DNA of 64,000 nucleotides from Bacteroidia bacterium (GTDB taxonomy: Bacteria; Bacteroidota; Bacteroidia; NS11-12g; UBA9320): positions 1-64,000 of the forward strand of contig JAGVMN010000021.1 of assembly GCA_020053795.1 (NCBI GenBank), in the 5' to 3' direction. Under the pieces are notes generated by a model. The model saw only the letters and a program-made list of their open reading frames with translations, had not been told where the DNA came from and did no database searches. Shown here piece after piece: positions 9,219-18,235 of the stretch. Position numbers and translations under genes: made by a program. Each line of letters begins with the position of its first letter. The first letter of the stretch is position 1.

Positions 9219-10946
9219 TTATGGAGCTATATTTTGATTACAGCCGCATCCAGATTGAGCAACATCGCAACAATCGCTGAATACTTTTTTGTAGAGAGCC
9301 GCTTTTTCAGCAGGGTCTGTTATGCTTGTAATAATGTCAATTGCCTGTTGTTTTTCATCGTTTAAAAGATTTGCTTGTACAACTTCGGCATCCTGAAGTT
9401 TTATGTTAAAACAATCCAGTGCTTCGCCTTGTCCGAGGATGGCGTCAACGATCACACTATCTGTGGGCAACACACGATGCGTGATGTTTTTAATAATACC
9501 TTTTACCTGAATCTCGTTAGCACCTTCATAAGGGGTATAACTTGTGGTTAAATCGGAGTCTTTGCGGAATCGGCCAAAAGAGGTTAAGGGTGTTGATTGA
9601 GGTGGGGCAGTCGGAGGCCAAGGACTGCCGGGAGTATGGTTGAAAAAATCCCATATATTCTCGGTATATTTTTCTAAAAATGCCTTTGGCACACTGGCAT
9701 CCTCGTAATCGTAAACATTACCCAATTGATTAATGATGCCTTCAAAAACATCAAGAGCATCAGCAGAATTTGTCAAAACTTCTTCTAACATCTCCAAGAG
9801 ACCATCTATTTTGGTCACCATTTTCTTTTCTTCATAACCGTTCGAAAATACAAAGGTTACGTCATCCAAATAAGTTATGGTGATCAACTCCTGATTCAAC
9901 TGACGAAAAACAAAGTTAAGTGTACGGCTTTTGTTTAGATTTTCCAGAATTCTGATTACGTGGGTCTCTTCACTTTCTGTAGTTGTTACGTTAGATTCCG
10001 TATTTACTTCAACTTTTCGATTACTAACAGATTTTTGAGACTGCTTACTGATTGCCCGATTAAGTGTCTTAATACTTTCTGCTCTTTCACTATTTGTGGT
10101 CTTCTTGAAACTGGCATTCACATTCAAATTTACTTTCTTTATAGGAAGATTTAAACCACCGGATATTTGCGTGTCTTTATATGTACTTTTCTTAGTTTGA
10201 GTGTTACTTTCCTGTTCTGCTAAATTCTCAAGATCACTGGCACTTTCGTTACTAAAGCTATCCAACACATTTTGAATATCGCGTTTGTTGCTGACCGTTT
10301 GTTTATAGGTTTTAACAGAAATAGTAGTTTTTTCCCCCGGAAGTAATGTAAAGGTTTTGACGGTTTCACCGGCTCCGTATCTACCCAAATAAGTGTTTAC
10401 ACGGCAGTGTTCTACCATGGTAATTTCAGGTGTCAAGGGCGTTGTAGAGTCAGGTTTCGGTTTAAAAGTTACAACACTTTTACCCGCTAGATTGGTTGTG
10501 ATCACAGGAAATCCATTTTTTGCAAGTTCCCCAACTTGAACAAAACCTAAACCATTGATTTTAGGATCAAGGACTCCTACTGCTCCTTCACCTGTTACAA
10601 TTAATGCAGAGTCGGCCAGATTAGTCGCCGGAGAGAAACCAAGCATACTATCATCAGTACTCTTGGCTGCCGATTCAGAAGCAACAACACCGGCAAAGGC
10701 ATTTGCAATATTAGCACCAACCTGAGCAGCATCAAAACTTGCAACTTTGTCGTAATAAGATTCGCCTGATGGCAGATGGTCTTTATAGGCAGCTTTGAAT
10801 AAAGATGTACCCACAGATAAAGGCAAATAGACATTTGCAACAAAACTGGTTGTCTGTGGTAAGTTGTAATCAAGAACAGGTGGGTTTTGAGTTTCACTTA
10901 GCTCCATCATGGGTTTGTTAGTGATACAGGAGGTACTTTCTGGCAT
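9219..10946 (-). CDS. large hypothetical protein with C-terminal cysteine cluster
   Basis: This is the first gene of the repeat-flanked operon, with 575 residues and no signal peptide. I do not recognise it. The middle contains LLPGEKTTISVKTYKQ followed by a long Ser/Thr/Asn/Lys-rich, low-complexity helical stretch (about 215-320). A Pro-rich linker (SPWPPTAPPQST) lies near 445. The C-terminus carries four Cys within eleven residues (CCDVAQSGCGC). That ending could bind metal or form disulfides. I keep the first ATG, though Met-13 or Met-14 is possible. A TACATTTG box on the minus strand inside the right repeat copy could be the promoter, giving a leader of about 45 nt. Confidence 0.75.
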   Translation of the reverse strand: MPESTSCITNKPMMELSETQNPPVLDYNLPQTTSFVANVYLPLSVGTSLFKAAYKDHLPSGESYYDKVASFDAAQVGANIANAFAGVVASESAAKSTDDSMLGFSPATNLADSALIVTGEGAVGVLDPKINGLGFVQVGELAKNGFPVITTNLAGKSVVTFKPKPDSTTPLTPEITMVEHCRVNTYLGRYGAGETVKTFTLLPGEKTTISVKTYKQTVSNKRDIQNVLDSFSNESASDLENLAEQESNTQTKKSTYKDTQISGGLNLPIKKVNLNVNASFKKTTNSERAESIKTLNRAISKQSQKSVSNRKVEVNTESNVTTTESEETHVIRILENLNKSRTLNFVFRQLNQELITITYLDDVTFVFSNGYEEKKMVTKIDGLLEMLEEVLTNSADALDVFEGIINQLGNVYDYEDASVPKAFLEKYTENIWDFFNHTPGSPWPPTAPPQSTPLTSFGRFRKDSDLTTSYTPYEGANEIQVKGIIKNITHRVLPTDSVIVDAILGQGEALDCFNIKLQDAEVVQANLLNDEKQQAIDIITSITDPAEKAALYKKVFSDCCDVAQSGCGCNQNIAP

Positions 10947-10984
10947 AGGATTGTAAATTTAGTGTTTGTAAAACGAGATCGTTC

Positions 10985-11063
10985 TGTTTAAATTGTATTC
11001 AAATGTAAATAACTACAAATTCAATCCCGTTATCCAATTGTCATCGGTTTGTTATGTTTTAGC
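10985..11063. repeat. 79-bp direct repeat, copy 2 (right flank of the unknown operon)
   Basis: This is the partner of 7426-7504 in direct orientation, with the same 79-bp length and no gaps. It lies upstream of the 575-residue gene. The 3.48 kb between the copies contain only the operon. On the minus strand the left block yields TACATTTG, a good -7 box for the operon that is not preserved in copy 1. Confidence 0.8.
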
Positions 11064-11185
11064 AACAGTCGTTCATTAACTGACAATCAAATAAAATTTA
11101 AACGGACGTCGCTCATTACAAAAGCAAATCGTAAACTTAATGCTGCCCAATTCTTTTCGGTACGGCTTCCATTCTGAACCTTTTT

Positions 11186-11587
11186 TCAATGACTATCCGG
11201 TCTATACTCTTTACCCTCCGGCTTTTTCTGATCGGGTGGGCTGGTTGTCCGCAGCAGATACACATAACTGGCCACTTCCCTTATTTCAAAATGGGTCAGT
11301 TTGCCTTCGAATCCGATCATTCCTTTTCCGACATTGCCAATGCTTATTATTTTTGAAATGTCTTCAAACTTAGGCCCGTGAATCCAAAAATTATCGGTCA
11401 GGTTTGGACCGATATTGCCTTCGCCTTTGTCGCCATGGCAAACGGCACATTTTACTTTGAACAGCTTCAGACCATTTTTTAGAGACTCCCTGTCTTTCAG
11501 CGGGCCGCTTAGCGAATGGTCAAAACCAGCACTTACAATAATTAGAAAAAGAGCTGCAATGCTCAGGCTTATTTTGTATCTGTTCAT
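11186..11587 (-). CDS. secreted mono-heme cytochrome c
   Basis: This 133-residue protein has an N-terminal signal or anchor (YKISLSIAALFLIIVSAG) and one heme c site, CAVCH, followed by GDKGEGNIGPNLTDNFW. A Met further on (GKGMIGFEGKL) can supply the axial ligand. The pattern is that of class I cytochrome c domains like those in cbb3-oxidase or other electron-transfer modules, acting in the periplasm. I start at the ATG at 11585-11587 because it opens on the signal; a longer frame from 11680 adds 31 residues without a leader. It is divergent from hppA with a 97-bp intergenic region. The redox partner is not encoded here. Confidence 0.85.
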   Translation of the reverse strand: MNRYKISLSIAALFLIIVSAGFDHSLSGPLKDRESLKNGLKLFKVKCAVCHGDKGEGNIGPNLTDNFWIHGPKFEDISKIISIGNVGKGMIGFEGKLTHFEIREVASYVYLLRTTSPPDQKKPEGKEYRPDSH

Positions 11588-11684
11588 ACAGCGAATTGAA
11601 TCTGCCGCAAAATATGGAGTTTTTGATTTAAGTTGTATTTTCGCGGACTTTAAAAAAATAGAACTCAATATATTTGACAAACTT

Positions 11685-14102
11685 ATGGGAGAAACACTGA
11701 TCTACCTAATCCCCTTGTTCGGGGTGTTTGGATTAATTGCAATGGCCGTCAAATCGGCTTGGGTAACAAGACAGGATGCCGGAGATGAAAAAATGCAGGA
11801 ACTGGCCGGATACATTGCCAAAGGAGCACTTGCTTTTTTGCGTGCCGAGTGGAAGGTACTTGGCTACTTTGTAGTGATTGCAGTATTGCTGCTTGTTTGG
11901 TCGGGCTTAAGTCCGAATGCCAATTCAAGCCCGGTGATAGCACTCTCCTTTATTATAGGTGCTTTTTTCTCAGCCACTGCCGGATATTTCGGGATGCGAA
12001 TTGCAACCAAAGCAAATGTCAGAACAACTCAGGCAGCCAGAACTTCTTTGGCCCGTGCGTTAAGGGTTTCTTTCAACGGCGGTTCGGTCATGGGCTTCGG
12101 GGTGGCAGGTTTGGCTATTCTGGGTTTGGGCGGTTTGTTTCTGGTGTTTTACAATATGTTTGTGTTGGACGGCAACGTCAATGGCGAACAGATGGAAAAG
12201 GCCCTCGAGGTGTTGGCCGGATTCTCTTTGGGTGCAGAGTCTATAGCCTTATTTGCCCGTGTGGGTGGCGGTATTTATACTAAGGCTGCCGACGTTGGAG
12301 CCGATCTTGTGGGAAAAGTAGAAGCCGGAATTCCGGAAGACGATCCGAGAAATCCTGCAACCATTGCAGATAATGTGGGTGACAATGTTGGTGACGTAGC
12401 CGGAATGGGGGCTGACCTTTTTGGTTCTTATGTAGCGACAATTCTTGCAACAATGGTTTTGGGCCGCGAAGTTGTTTCTCAGGATAATTTTGGTGGTATG
12501 GCTCCTATTCTTCTACCCATGCTGATTGCAGGAATGGGTCTCATATTTTCAGTTATTTCTACGGCATTTGTCCGTATCAAAAACGAAACGGATTCGGTGC
12601 AAAAGGCTTTGAATATTGGAAACTGGAGTTCTATTATTATGACAGTCGTGGCTTCCTTCTTCTTGGTTCAGTGGTTATTCCCCACCGGACAACTGGAAAT
12701 TCGCGGAACTACGTTTCATTCACTCGATATTTTCTGGGCCATTTTAACAGGTCTTATTGTAGGAACCCTCATGTCTGTGATTACTGAATATTACACTTCA
12801 ATGGGAAAAAGACCTGTGAGAAGTATTATACAGCGTTCTTCAACCGGGCATGCGACCAATATCATCGGCGGTCTTGCAGTTGGTATGGAATCTACAGTTC
12901 TTCCAATTCTTGTTTTGGCATCAGGTATATTTCTGTCGCACTATTTCGCCGGACTTTACGGGGTTGCCATTGCAGCTTCGGGTATGATGGCAACAACCGC
13001 CATGCAACTGGCGATAGATGCTTTCGGGCCAATAGCCGACAACGCCGGCGGGATTGCCGAAATGAGTGCCTTGCCACACGAAGTTCGTGAAAGAACAGAT
13101 AATCTGGATGCAGTAGGAAATACCACCGCTGCTTCCGGTAAAGGTTTCGCCATTGCTTCTGCTGCATTAACTGCTTTGGCTTTGTTTGCTGCTTTTGTTG
13201 GCGTAGCAGGAATTGACACGATCGATATTTATAAGGCTAATGTTTTAGCCGGGCTTTTTGTTGGAGCCATGATTCCATTCATCTTTTCTTCTCTGGCCAT
13301 TGCTGCCGTTGGAAGAGCGGCAATGGATATGGTTAATGAAGTTCGCCGCCAGTTTCGCGAAATTCCGGGTATTATGGAATATACTGCCAAACCCGAATAC
13401 GAAAAATGCGTGGAGATATCAACCAAAGCCTCTTTGCGTGAAATGCTGGCTCCGGGGGCCATTGCTCTTTTGGTTCCGGTTCTTGTTGGGTTTGTTTTCG
13501 GACCCGAAGTTTTAGGTGGTGTTTTAGCCGGTGTTACTGTTTCCGGTGTATTGATGGGAATGTTTCAAAACAACGCCGGTGGGGCCTGGGACAATGCCAA
13601 GAAATCTTTTGAAAAAGGGGTGCTGATCAATGGAGAAATGAAATACAAAGGTTCTGATGAACATAAGGCATCGGTAACCGGAGATACTGTTGGTGATCCG
13701 TTCAAAGATACTTCGGGTCCGTCTATGAATATTCTCATCAAACTGATGTCTATCGTAGCATTGATTATAGCTCCGCACATCAAGGGAATCAGTGGTTTGG
13801 GTTCAAGCGAAAGTTCTGTCATGGATTGTTCGGTCGTGTCTTGCGAAGGTATGAACATGGAATCTTATTGTGGTCAAGACATGGATGACCACAAGATGCA
13901 TGGCATCAAACACGGTGGTTGCTCCAAGGGAGAAAAATGTTGTGGTCAGTGCAACGAAAAATGTGAAGATGGTCAAGGGTGCTGCCAAAAAGGAACCTGC
14001 AAAATGGAAAATGATCATGGTGTAAAATGTGTGGGACATAAGAGGTATTCAGACAAAATGCCCAAAACAAATCCTGATGACAAAAGTGTCCATAACGAGT
14101 AA
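11685..14102 (+). CDS. hppA: K+-dependent-type membrane pyrophosphatase with Cys/His-rich tail
   Basis: HppA hydrolyses pyrophosphate and pumps H+ or Na+ across the membrane. The protein has 805 residues and many membrane helices, with the signature DVGADLVGKVEAGIPEDD followed by DNVGDNVGDVAGMGADLFGS at about 202-247. GNTTAASGKG near 478 has Ala where potassium-independent enzymes have Lys, so potassium dependence is expected from family knowledge. The last helix ends around residue 705 (HIKGISGLGS), where the family normally stops. About 100 residues follow, with 12 Cys and 6 His in clustered pairs (CCGQCNEKC, GCCQKGTC), looking like a metal-binding tail. I start at the ATG at 11685, 90 codons into a longer frame, since it opens on the first helix. 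Ion specificity cannot be read. Confidence 0.96.
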   Translation: MGETLIYLIPLFGVFGLIAMAVKSAWVTRQDAGDEKMQELAGYIAKGALAFLRAEWKVLGYFVVIAVLLLVWSGLSPNANSSPVIALSFIIGAFFSATAGYFGMRIATKANVRTTQAARTSLARALRVSFNGGSVMGFGVAGLAILGLGGLFLVFYNMFVLDGNVNGEQMEKALEVLAGFSLGAESIALFARVGGGIYTKAADVGADLVGKVEAGIPEDDPRNPATIADNVGDNVGDVAGMGADLFGSYVATILATMVLGREVVSQDNFGGMAPILLPMLIAGMGLIFSVISTAFVRIKNETDSVQKALNIGNWSSIIMTVVASFFLVQWLFPTGQLEIRGTTFHSLDIFWAILTGLIVGTLMSVITEYYTSMGKRPVRSIIQRSSTGHATNIIGGLAVGMESTVLPILVLASGIFLSHYFAGLYGVAIAASGMMATTAMQLAIDAFGPIADNAGGIAEMSALPHEVRERTDNLDAVGNTTAASGKGFAIASAALTALALFAAFVGVAGIDTIDIYKANVLAGLFVGAMIPFIFSSLAIAAVGRAAMDMVNEVRRQFREIPGIMEYTAKPEYEKCVEISTKASLREMLAPGAIALLVPVLVGFVFGPEVLGGVLAGVTVSGVLMGMFQNNAGGAWDNAKKSFEKGVLINGEMKYKGSDEHKASVTGDTVGDPFKDTSGPSMNILIKLMSIVALIIAPHIKGISGLGSSESSVMDCSVVSCEGMNMESYCGQDMDDHKMHGIKHGGCSKGEKCCGQCNEKCEDGQGCCQKGTCKMENDHGVKCVGHKRYSDKMPKTNPDDKSVHNE

Positions 14103-14465
14103 AAAATGATGTTGCAATGGAAATTGGTTTTTCTCAGTCCGTGGTTATTCTGCCACCAGCCGAAAACTGAACCGATTAATTCCTGATGTTGTTTGGAGAA
14201 CCTCAACTACCCGAATAAAAACCGATATTAGTTTCCCCTTTAGATTAAATTTATCCAAATCACCGACAGGCCCCCTAACTATGACATTTAGAATCTATTG
14301 ATTTATCTCGCTTCAACCCATTCGATTTTTATTTTTAACCGGGCCAAAAACAGGTACACCTTTTCTTCTTTAAAATCTGACAAATCATCGTTATTAACTT
14401 TTTATCTCCATGTAAAAAGTTGAGAATACATTTTGCTAAAATTCATAAAAACAAAATCTGATGAC
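14103..14465. other. intergenic, nothing recognised
   Basis: This is 363 bp between the end of hppA and the end of the leftward arginase gene. I see no open frame of convincing composition, no tRNA-like fold and no strong hairpin followed by a T-run. It is AT-rich. Confidence 0.6.
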
Positions 14466-15416
14466 TTAATGAAAAAGCACTTCTTCAATTATCTCCAAAG
14501 TTGTGTCAACTGTTCTTGATCTGGTATCTAAAAGGGGGTTGACTTCTGTAATTTCCAAAACCCTGACATCATGATTGAGAATCAGACCTTTTAACAAATC
14601 AATCGTCTGCTGAATCTGCAATCCACCCGGAAACGTGGTTCCTGTTCCATCCGATATTTGGGGATCAAGGCTGTCAACATCAAATGACAAGTAAACCGGT
14701 TTCGTAGGTTTAATGCGGACTTTAACCCAATCCAGTACTCGATGAATACCATTGGCGTCCATTTCCTCATTTTTCAAATGGGCGATGTTTAAGGTTCGCA
14801 ATTGTGTCCACTCCTCTTCTTCCAGATCGCGAATATCAAGCAACAAAAGGTCTTCGGGTTTCAGAGATTTTCCTTCAACATTTTTATTCAGATTTTTAAC
14901 TTCGTTCCAAAGTTGTTGTTCTTCAATCGAAGGAGTCCTCACCGCCACATCTTTATTGTCTAATCCCAGAATAGCCGCTAATGGCATGCCGTGCAGATTA
15001 CCGCTCGGCGAAGACCAAGGGCTGTGCAAATCTCCGTGGGCATCTATCCAAACCACTGATACTGAACTGTTCATCGCCTGACGAAAACCGGCAACCCCAC
15101 CTATAGCGTTGCTGTGGTCGCCACTTAGCAACAATACGAATTTGCCTTTTGACAATTCTCGATTAACAAGAGTTTTAAGTCCTTTATTAAAATCTATAAT
15201 TGCCCCTATATTTTTTGCCCATTGGTTTTCCGGACGGGAATGTAGCATCTGATTGTATGTACTCAAAGTTACACAATGCATTTCGGCCAGTCTTCGGTTT
15301 TTGCTAAGGTCTCGCAATCGCAAAGCTGTAGGCCCGATGGAGGGTCCTCTGGTTCCGGCACCTAATTCAGACAGAGCTTCGATGATGACTATATTCTTCG
15401 TATCTGCCACTGACAA
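14466..15416 (-). CDS. arginase-family ureohydrolase
   Basis: Members of this family hydrolyse arginine, agmatine or formiminoglutamate using two manganese ions. The 316 residues show the full set of metal-ligand motifs: GDHSNAIGG near 97-105, DAHGDLHSPWSSPSGNLHG near 122-140, and SFDVDSLDP near 242-250, followed by an acidic EVNPLLD. The SPSGNLHG loop is typical of true arginases, where it contacts the substrate alpha-amino and carboxylate groups, so arginase is the best reading. This would release ornithine and urea. It stands alone, with no urease or ornithine gene nearby. Its 3' end faces hppA. Confidence 0.88.
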   Translation of the reverse strand: MSVADTKNIVIIEALSELGAGTRGPSIGPTALRLRDLSKNRRLAEMHCVTLSTYNQMLHSRPENQWAKNIGAIIDFNKGLKTLVNRELSKGKFVLLLSGDHSNAIGGVAGFRQAMNSSVSVVWIDAHGDLHSPWSSPSGNLHGMPLAAILGLDNKDVAVRTPSIEEQQLWNEVKNLNKNVEGKSLKPEDLLLLDIRDLEEEEWTQLRTLNIAHLKNEEMDANGIHRVLDWVKVRIKPTKPVYLSFDVDSLDPQISDGTGTTFPGGLQIQQTIDLLKGLILNHDVRVLEITEVNPLLDTRSRTVDTTLEIIEEVLFH

Positions 15417-15862
15417 AATATTATTTTTAGTTGTGGTTAGTTGAAATGGCTTTCAGGGCAATTATAGGGATTTTATGTGTAACATAATCAGGTGGAACAC
15501 CATATTGCAATTCAACTCGCAATAGCAAGTGTGGCATAGCCCAGACCAACAAGCATGTTTTGATGGCAGCCCTGAATTAAAACCTGAAAAAATACCTGAA
15601 CCTTCCGAACAAAAGGGCCCTTTCAATAATGATAACCCTTACAATAAAACTGGGGAAAGAACTGAAGCCTGTCAAACACACTATTTCAGGCTTCAAACAA
15701 GACATTTTAACCCATCTGAACTTTCAGACAAATTTGACAAAGTCAAAACAAACCTCGCTTAAAAGGCCCGCGATTGCGTTGTTTATTTCTCAGCCCACCA
15801 CCTTCTGAATTGTAAATTAGTTGTGCATCAGTTACCTTTATAATATGCCAATTTTTCGTTCG
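15417..15862. other. intergenic, no supported gene
   Basis: This is 446 bp between the arginase start and the end of a small leftward gene. A 77-codon plus-strand frame at 15529-15762 has unusual composition (many Pro, Glu, Gln, His) and no promoter or family likeness, so I do not call it. A short palindrome AGGTG-GAA-CACC at about 15491 resembles the hairpins at 359-421. Confidence 0.5.
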
Positions 15863-16288
15863 TCATTTTAGCTGAATTGATTCTACTATTTTCGTCAACT
15901 CGTCAATTGAAATGTTTCTATTACTTGGTATAGCAATATGAACAATTAGTCCTTTGTCAATTTTATTGCTTGCTATTTTGTGCTCTTTTAAATATATTTT
16001 TTTGTCTGTGTTGTAAAAAGAAAGCGAATCAACATTTATATCCAAGAATTTAACTGTTACTTTTTTTGCGTAATTTTCTTCAAAGCCATATTCACCGTAA
16101 AAGTATGAAGAGTGGTTTCCCGTATGGGATTGACAGGCTGACACAAACTGTGTCGCTTTAATTTGAATACTTATGGAACTTAAAAACCTGAAAGTCGTAT
16201 TTTTGGTCAATTGTAATGCAATGTTTTTCGAGTATGGAAAATTGAAAATTCCTTTTTTTAATAAATATGAAGTAGTGTTGGCAGACAC
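15863..16288 (-). CDS. hypothetical protein, possibly truncated
   Basis: This 141-residue frame has realistic composition and ordered beta/helix segments (KKVTVKFLDINVDSLSFYN, IASNKIDKGLIVHIAIPS, ISIDELTKIVESIQ). It has no signal peptide or membrane helix. I do not recognise it. The N-terminus (MSANTTSYLLKKG) is not characteristic, so an upstream portion may have been lost. It is AT-rich compared with the adjoining M28 peptidase gene, lies 56 bp beyond the end of that gene in the same direction, and has no visible terminator between. It may be a foreign or decaying gene. Confidence 0.5.
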   Translation of the reverse strand: MSANTTSYLLKKGIFNFPYSKNIALQLTKNTTFRFLSSISIQIKATQFVSACQSHTGNHSSYFYGEYGFEENYAKKVTVKFLDINVDSLSFYNTDKKIYLKEHKIASNKIDKGLIVHIAIPSNRNISIDELTKIVESIQLK

Positions 16289-16344
16289 TTTATGGTTTTA
16301 AAGCCACTCAACACAAAGCCCGAAACGATAAGTGAAGCGACTAT

Positions 16345-18072
16345 TCAATTAATAAACATCATCCTTTTCGATTGAATCACCTGTCCGTCAATCACCAAAG
16401 TATAAATAAAAGTGCCACTCTGATGATTGCCGTGATCGTATTGCACTTCGTTGATTCCTTCGTTTAGTTCAACGGGCATGCGATCGACTTCCTTTCCGGT
16501 GAGATCGGTGATGGAGATAAAAGCTACCTTGAATTTAACATGCCCGTTTACCTGAATTGAAATCATGGTTGACTCATCGGCGGGGTTTGGTTTGCTCTGC
16601 AACAACTCTATTGATTTTGCCGGTTGAGTTTGTCCCTCGATACCTGAAATTTTAGCCATATACTCTCGCGAGAAAAGGCTTTCAACCCCTTTGCTGTCAA
16701 CAGAGGCCACACTTGCAATATAGTCTGCCGGGCCAGCCGGGATGCTAAAGGTTGTACCGGTAAAATAATAAACAGAGTCCCAGTCATTGGTGGTTGTTCG
16801 CAGCCCAACTTTGTATTTCCCATATTGCGTTTGTTGCGTAATGGTGACTTTCAGGTTGGTGAAACCATCCACCGCAAAAGTGAAATCAGGAACATTTGGA
16901 CTGATTCCTGCCATACCTGCAGCACAGCCATTCATCACCGCGTTTCGCCCCAGGTAATTGAAGTTGACAAAGAAGCTGTCTATCTTCCCGTCAGTGTCGG
17001 TGTCAACTCCTAAAATGTCAGACGAAGTATGCTGACGGTCTTTATAAGTCGGGCCCACCCCGGCATCGCCATTTTCATTGGCAGCGGTAAACCTGATCGC
17101 GGGATACAAATGCTGCCTGAAAGGAATGTGATCTCCTCCCCTGCCGGTCCGGTCTTCCGGCGTCATGATGTTCACCGCCATGGGAACTTTAGTTATTGGT
17201 TTGATCCGGTTGTTGTATTGCAGTTTTACATATCTCGCCAGTCCTTTGTGAAAGGAATTGTAACCTCCAAAGGAAAACAGCCTGACGTGTGTGCTGTCCA
17301 CCAGACCAACACCAGAACAACCCGGCTGTGAAGCAGTATTTCCGCAGATCACGCCACCGATCACGTCATTGTTGAGGACTGCCTTCACTGCAATTCCCTT
17401 CTGCTGGCAAAAGTCGGCAAAGGCCTCAGCCCCGTTCAATCCCTGCTCCTCGGCGATAGTCAAAAGAAAAACAATGCTATGGTTATAACTGTATCGGCTC
17501 ATTACCCTTGCCAGTTCAATAACCAAAGCTGTTCCGCTGCCATTGTCCTCCATTCCTTCTGCCAGACAATTGATGTCGCAGCCATCGTCGCAGCGACTAT
17601 CTATATGGGCTTCTATAATAATGATGGATTTGTCAGTGGTATCCATTCCCGGCAAAACCGCAAAGATGTTCCGGTGTTGCCCCACACCGCAAATAACCTG
17701 ATCAAATTGCAGATAAGAAGGAAACAAACGATTTTCATTGGCGGCACTGAACTGCTGAAATTTCCCAAACACCCATCTTCTGGCGGCTCCGATTCCTGTG
17801 GTTGAAGAAAGAGTATCTGAACCCGTGTTGCGGTTTTTGAAAGTTCTCAAAACTTCCAGATAGGCCTTCAGTGAATCGGCAGAAATCCTTGCATTGAGTC
17901 CTCTGCTGATAGTATCGGGGTGGTTCAGGATTTTAGTAGCCTGGTATTTTGCAGGAGCATAATTGCCTTTCATCACCGTTTCGGCTACAGGATTGGTAGA
18001 GAGGATATTTGTTTGGGCGTTGCCCTGAAAGCAAAGGAAGGTCAAAGTGAAAAGGTAGATCAGCTTTTTCAT
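16345..18072 (-). CDS. secreted M28 metallopeptidase with T9SS sorting domain
   Basis: This is a 575-residue exported zinc aminopeptidase-like protein. It starts with a signal peptide (MKKLIYLFTLTFLCFQGNAQ). The M28 core has the two-zinc pattern: HIDSRCDDGCD near 155, MEDNGSG with the bridging Asp, EE in LLTIAEEQGLNG, and a late His in GGDHIPFRQ. After a fibronectin-like region, the C-terminus (SKPNPADESTMISIQVNG through FIYTLVIDGQVIQSKRMMF) is a type A sorting domain for type IX secretion. It should therefore reach the cell surface or medium and release N-terminal amino acids from peptides. I use the ATG at 18070-18072 because it opens on the signal peptide. Confidence 0.9.
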   Translation of the reverse strand: MKKLIYLFTLTFLCFQGNAQTNILSTNPVAETVMKGNYAPAKYQATKILNHPDTISRGLNARISADSLKAYLEVLRTFKNRNTGSDTLSSTTGIGAARRWVFGKFQQFSAANENRLFPSYLQFDQVICGVGQHRNIFAVLPGMDTTDKSIIIIEAHIDSRCDDGCDINCLAEGMEDNGSGTALVIELARVMSRYSYNHSIVFLLTIAEEQGLNGAEAFADFCQQKGIAVKAVLNNDVIGGVICGNTASQPGCSGVGLVDSTHVRLFSFGGYNSFHKGLARYVKLQYNNRIKPITKVPMAVNIMTPEDRTGRGGDHIPFRQHLYPAIRFTAANENGDAGVGPTYKDRQHTSSDILGVDTDTDGKIDSFFVNFNYLGRNAVMNGCAAGMAGISPNVPDFTFAVDGFTNLKVTITQQTQYGKYKVGLRTTTNDWDSVYYFTGTTFSIPAGPADYIASVASVDSKGVESLFSREYMAKISGIEGQTQPAKSIELLQSKPNPADESTMISIQVNGHVKFKVAFISITDLTGKEVDRMPVELNEGINEVQYDHGNHQSGTFIYTLVIDGQVIQSKRMMFIN

Positions 18073-18181
18073 ATTGAAGACAAAGTTAGAGAAAAGATTT
18101 ATTACACCAGACGGAGTGTCTCTTTGGAGATTATTGAAAACCAAGTTCAACTGACAATCTTCAACAACCTCTCCTAATATT

Positions 18182-18212
18182 TCCTAATTTGTCATAAATT
18201 AGGACATTTTAG
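18182..18212. repeat. 31-bp palindromic element, copy 1 (upstream of Fic gene)
   Basis: The element holds a palindrome TCCTAATTT-GTCAT-AAATTAGGA followed by CATTTTAG. It matches 21702-21732 at 29 of 31 positions in the same orientation. Here it lies just upstream of the Fic gene and its -7 box, where it could be an operator. With the second copy it brackets the Fic, GYF_2 and zincin genes. Confidence 0.7.
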
Positions 18213-18222
18213 GAAATATTCT

Positions 18223-18230
18223 TACTTTTG
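18223..18230 (+). promoter_or_regulatory. -7 box of the Fic gene (leaderless spacing)
   Basis: TACTTTTG matches TAnnTTTG exactly and ends 5 nt before the Fic ATG at 18236. The adjacent palindrome at 18182-18212 overlaps the region where the -33 element would be, so repression through that site is plausible. Confidence 0.55.
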
Positions 18231-18235
18231 TTGGC

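Noticed and set aside
13803-14039. 78-codon minus-strand frame opposite the HppA tail
   Set aside because: Considered because the tail is unusual, but Thr/Phe/His composition mirrors the Cys/His codons of the sense strand.
15529-15762. 77-codon plus-strand frame in the arginase upstream region
   Set aside because: Pro/Glu/Gln-rich with no start signal or family likeness.
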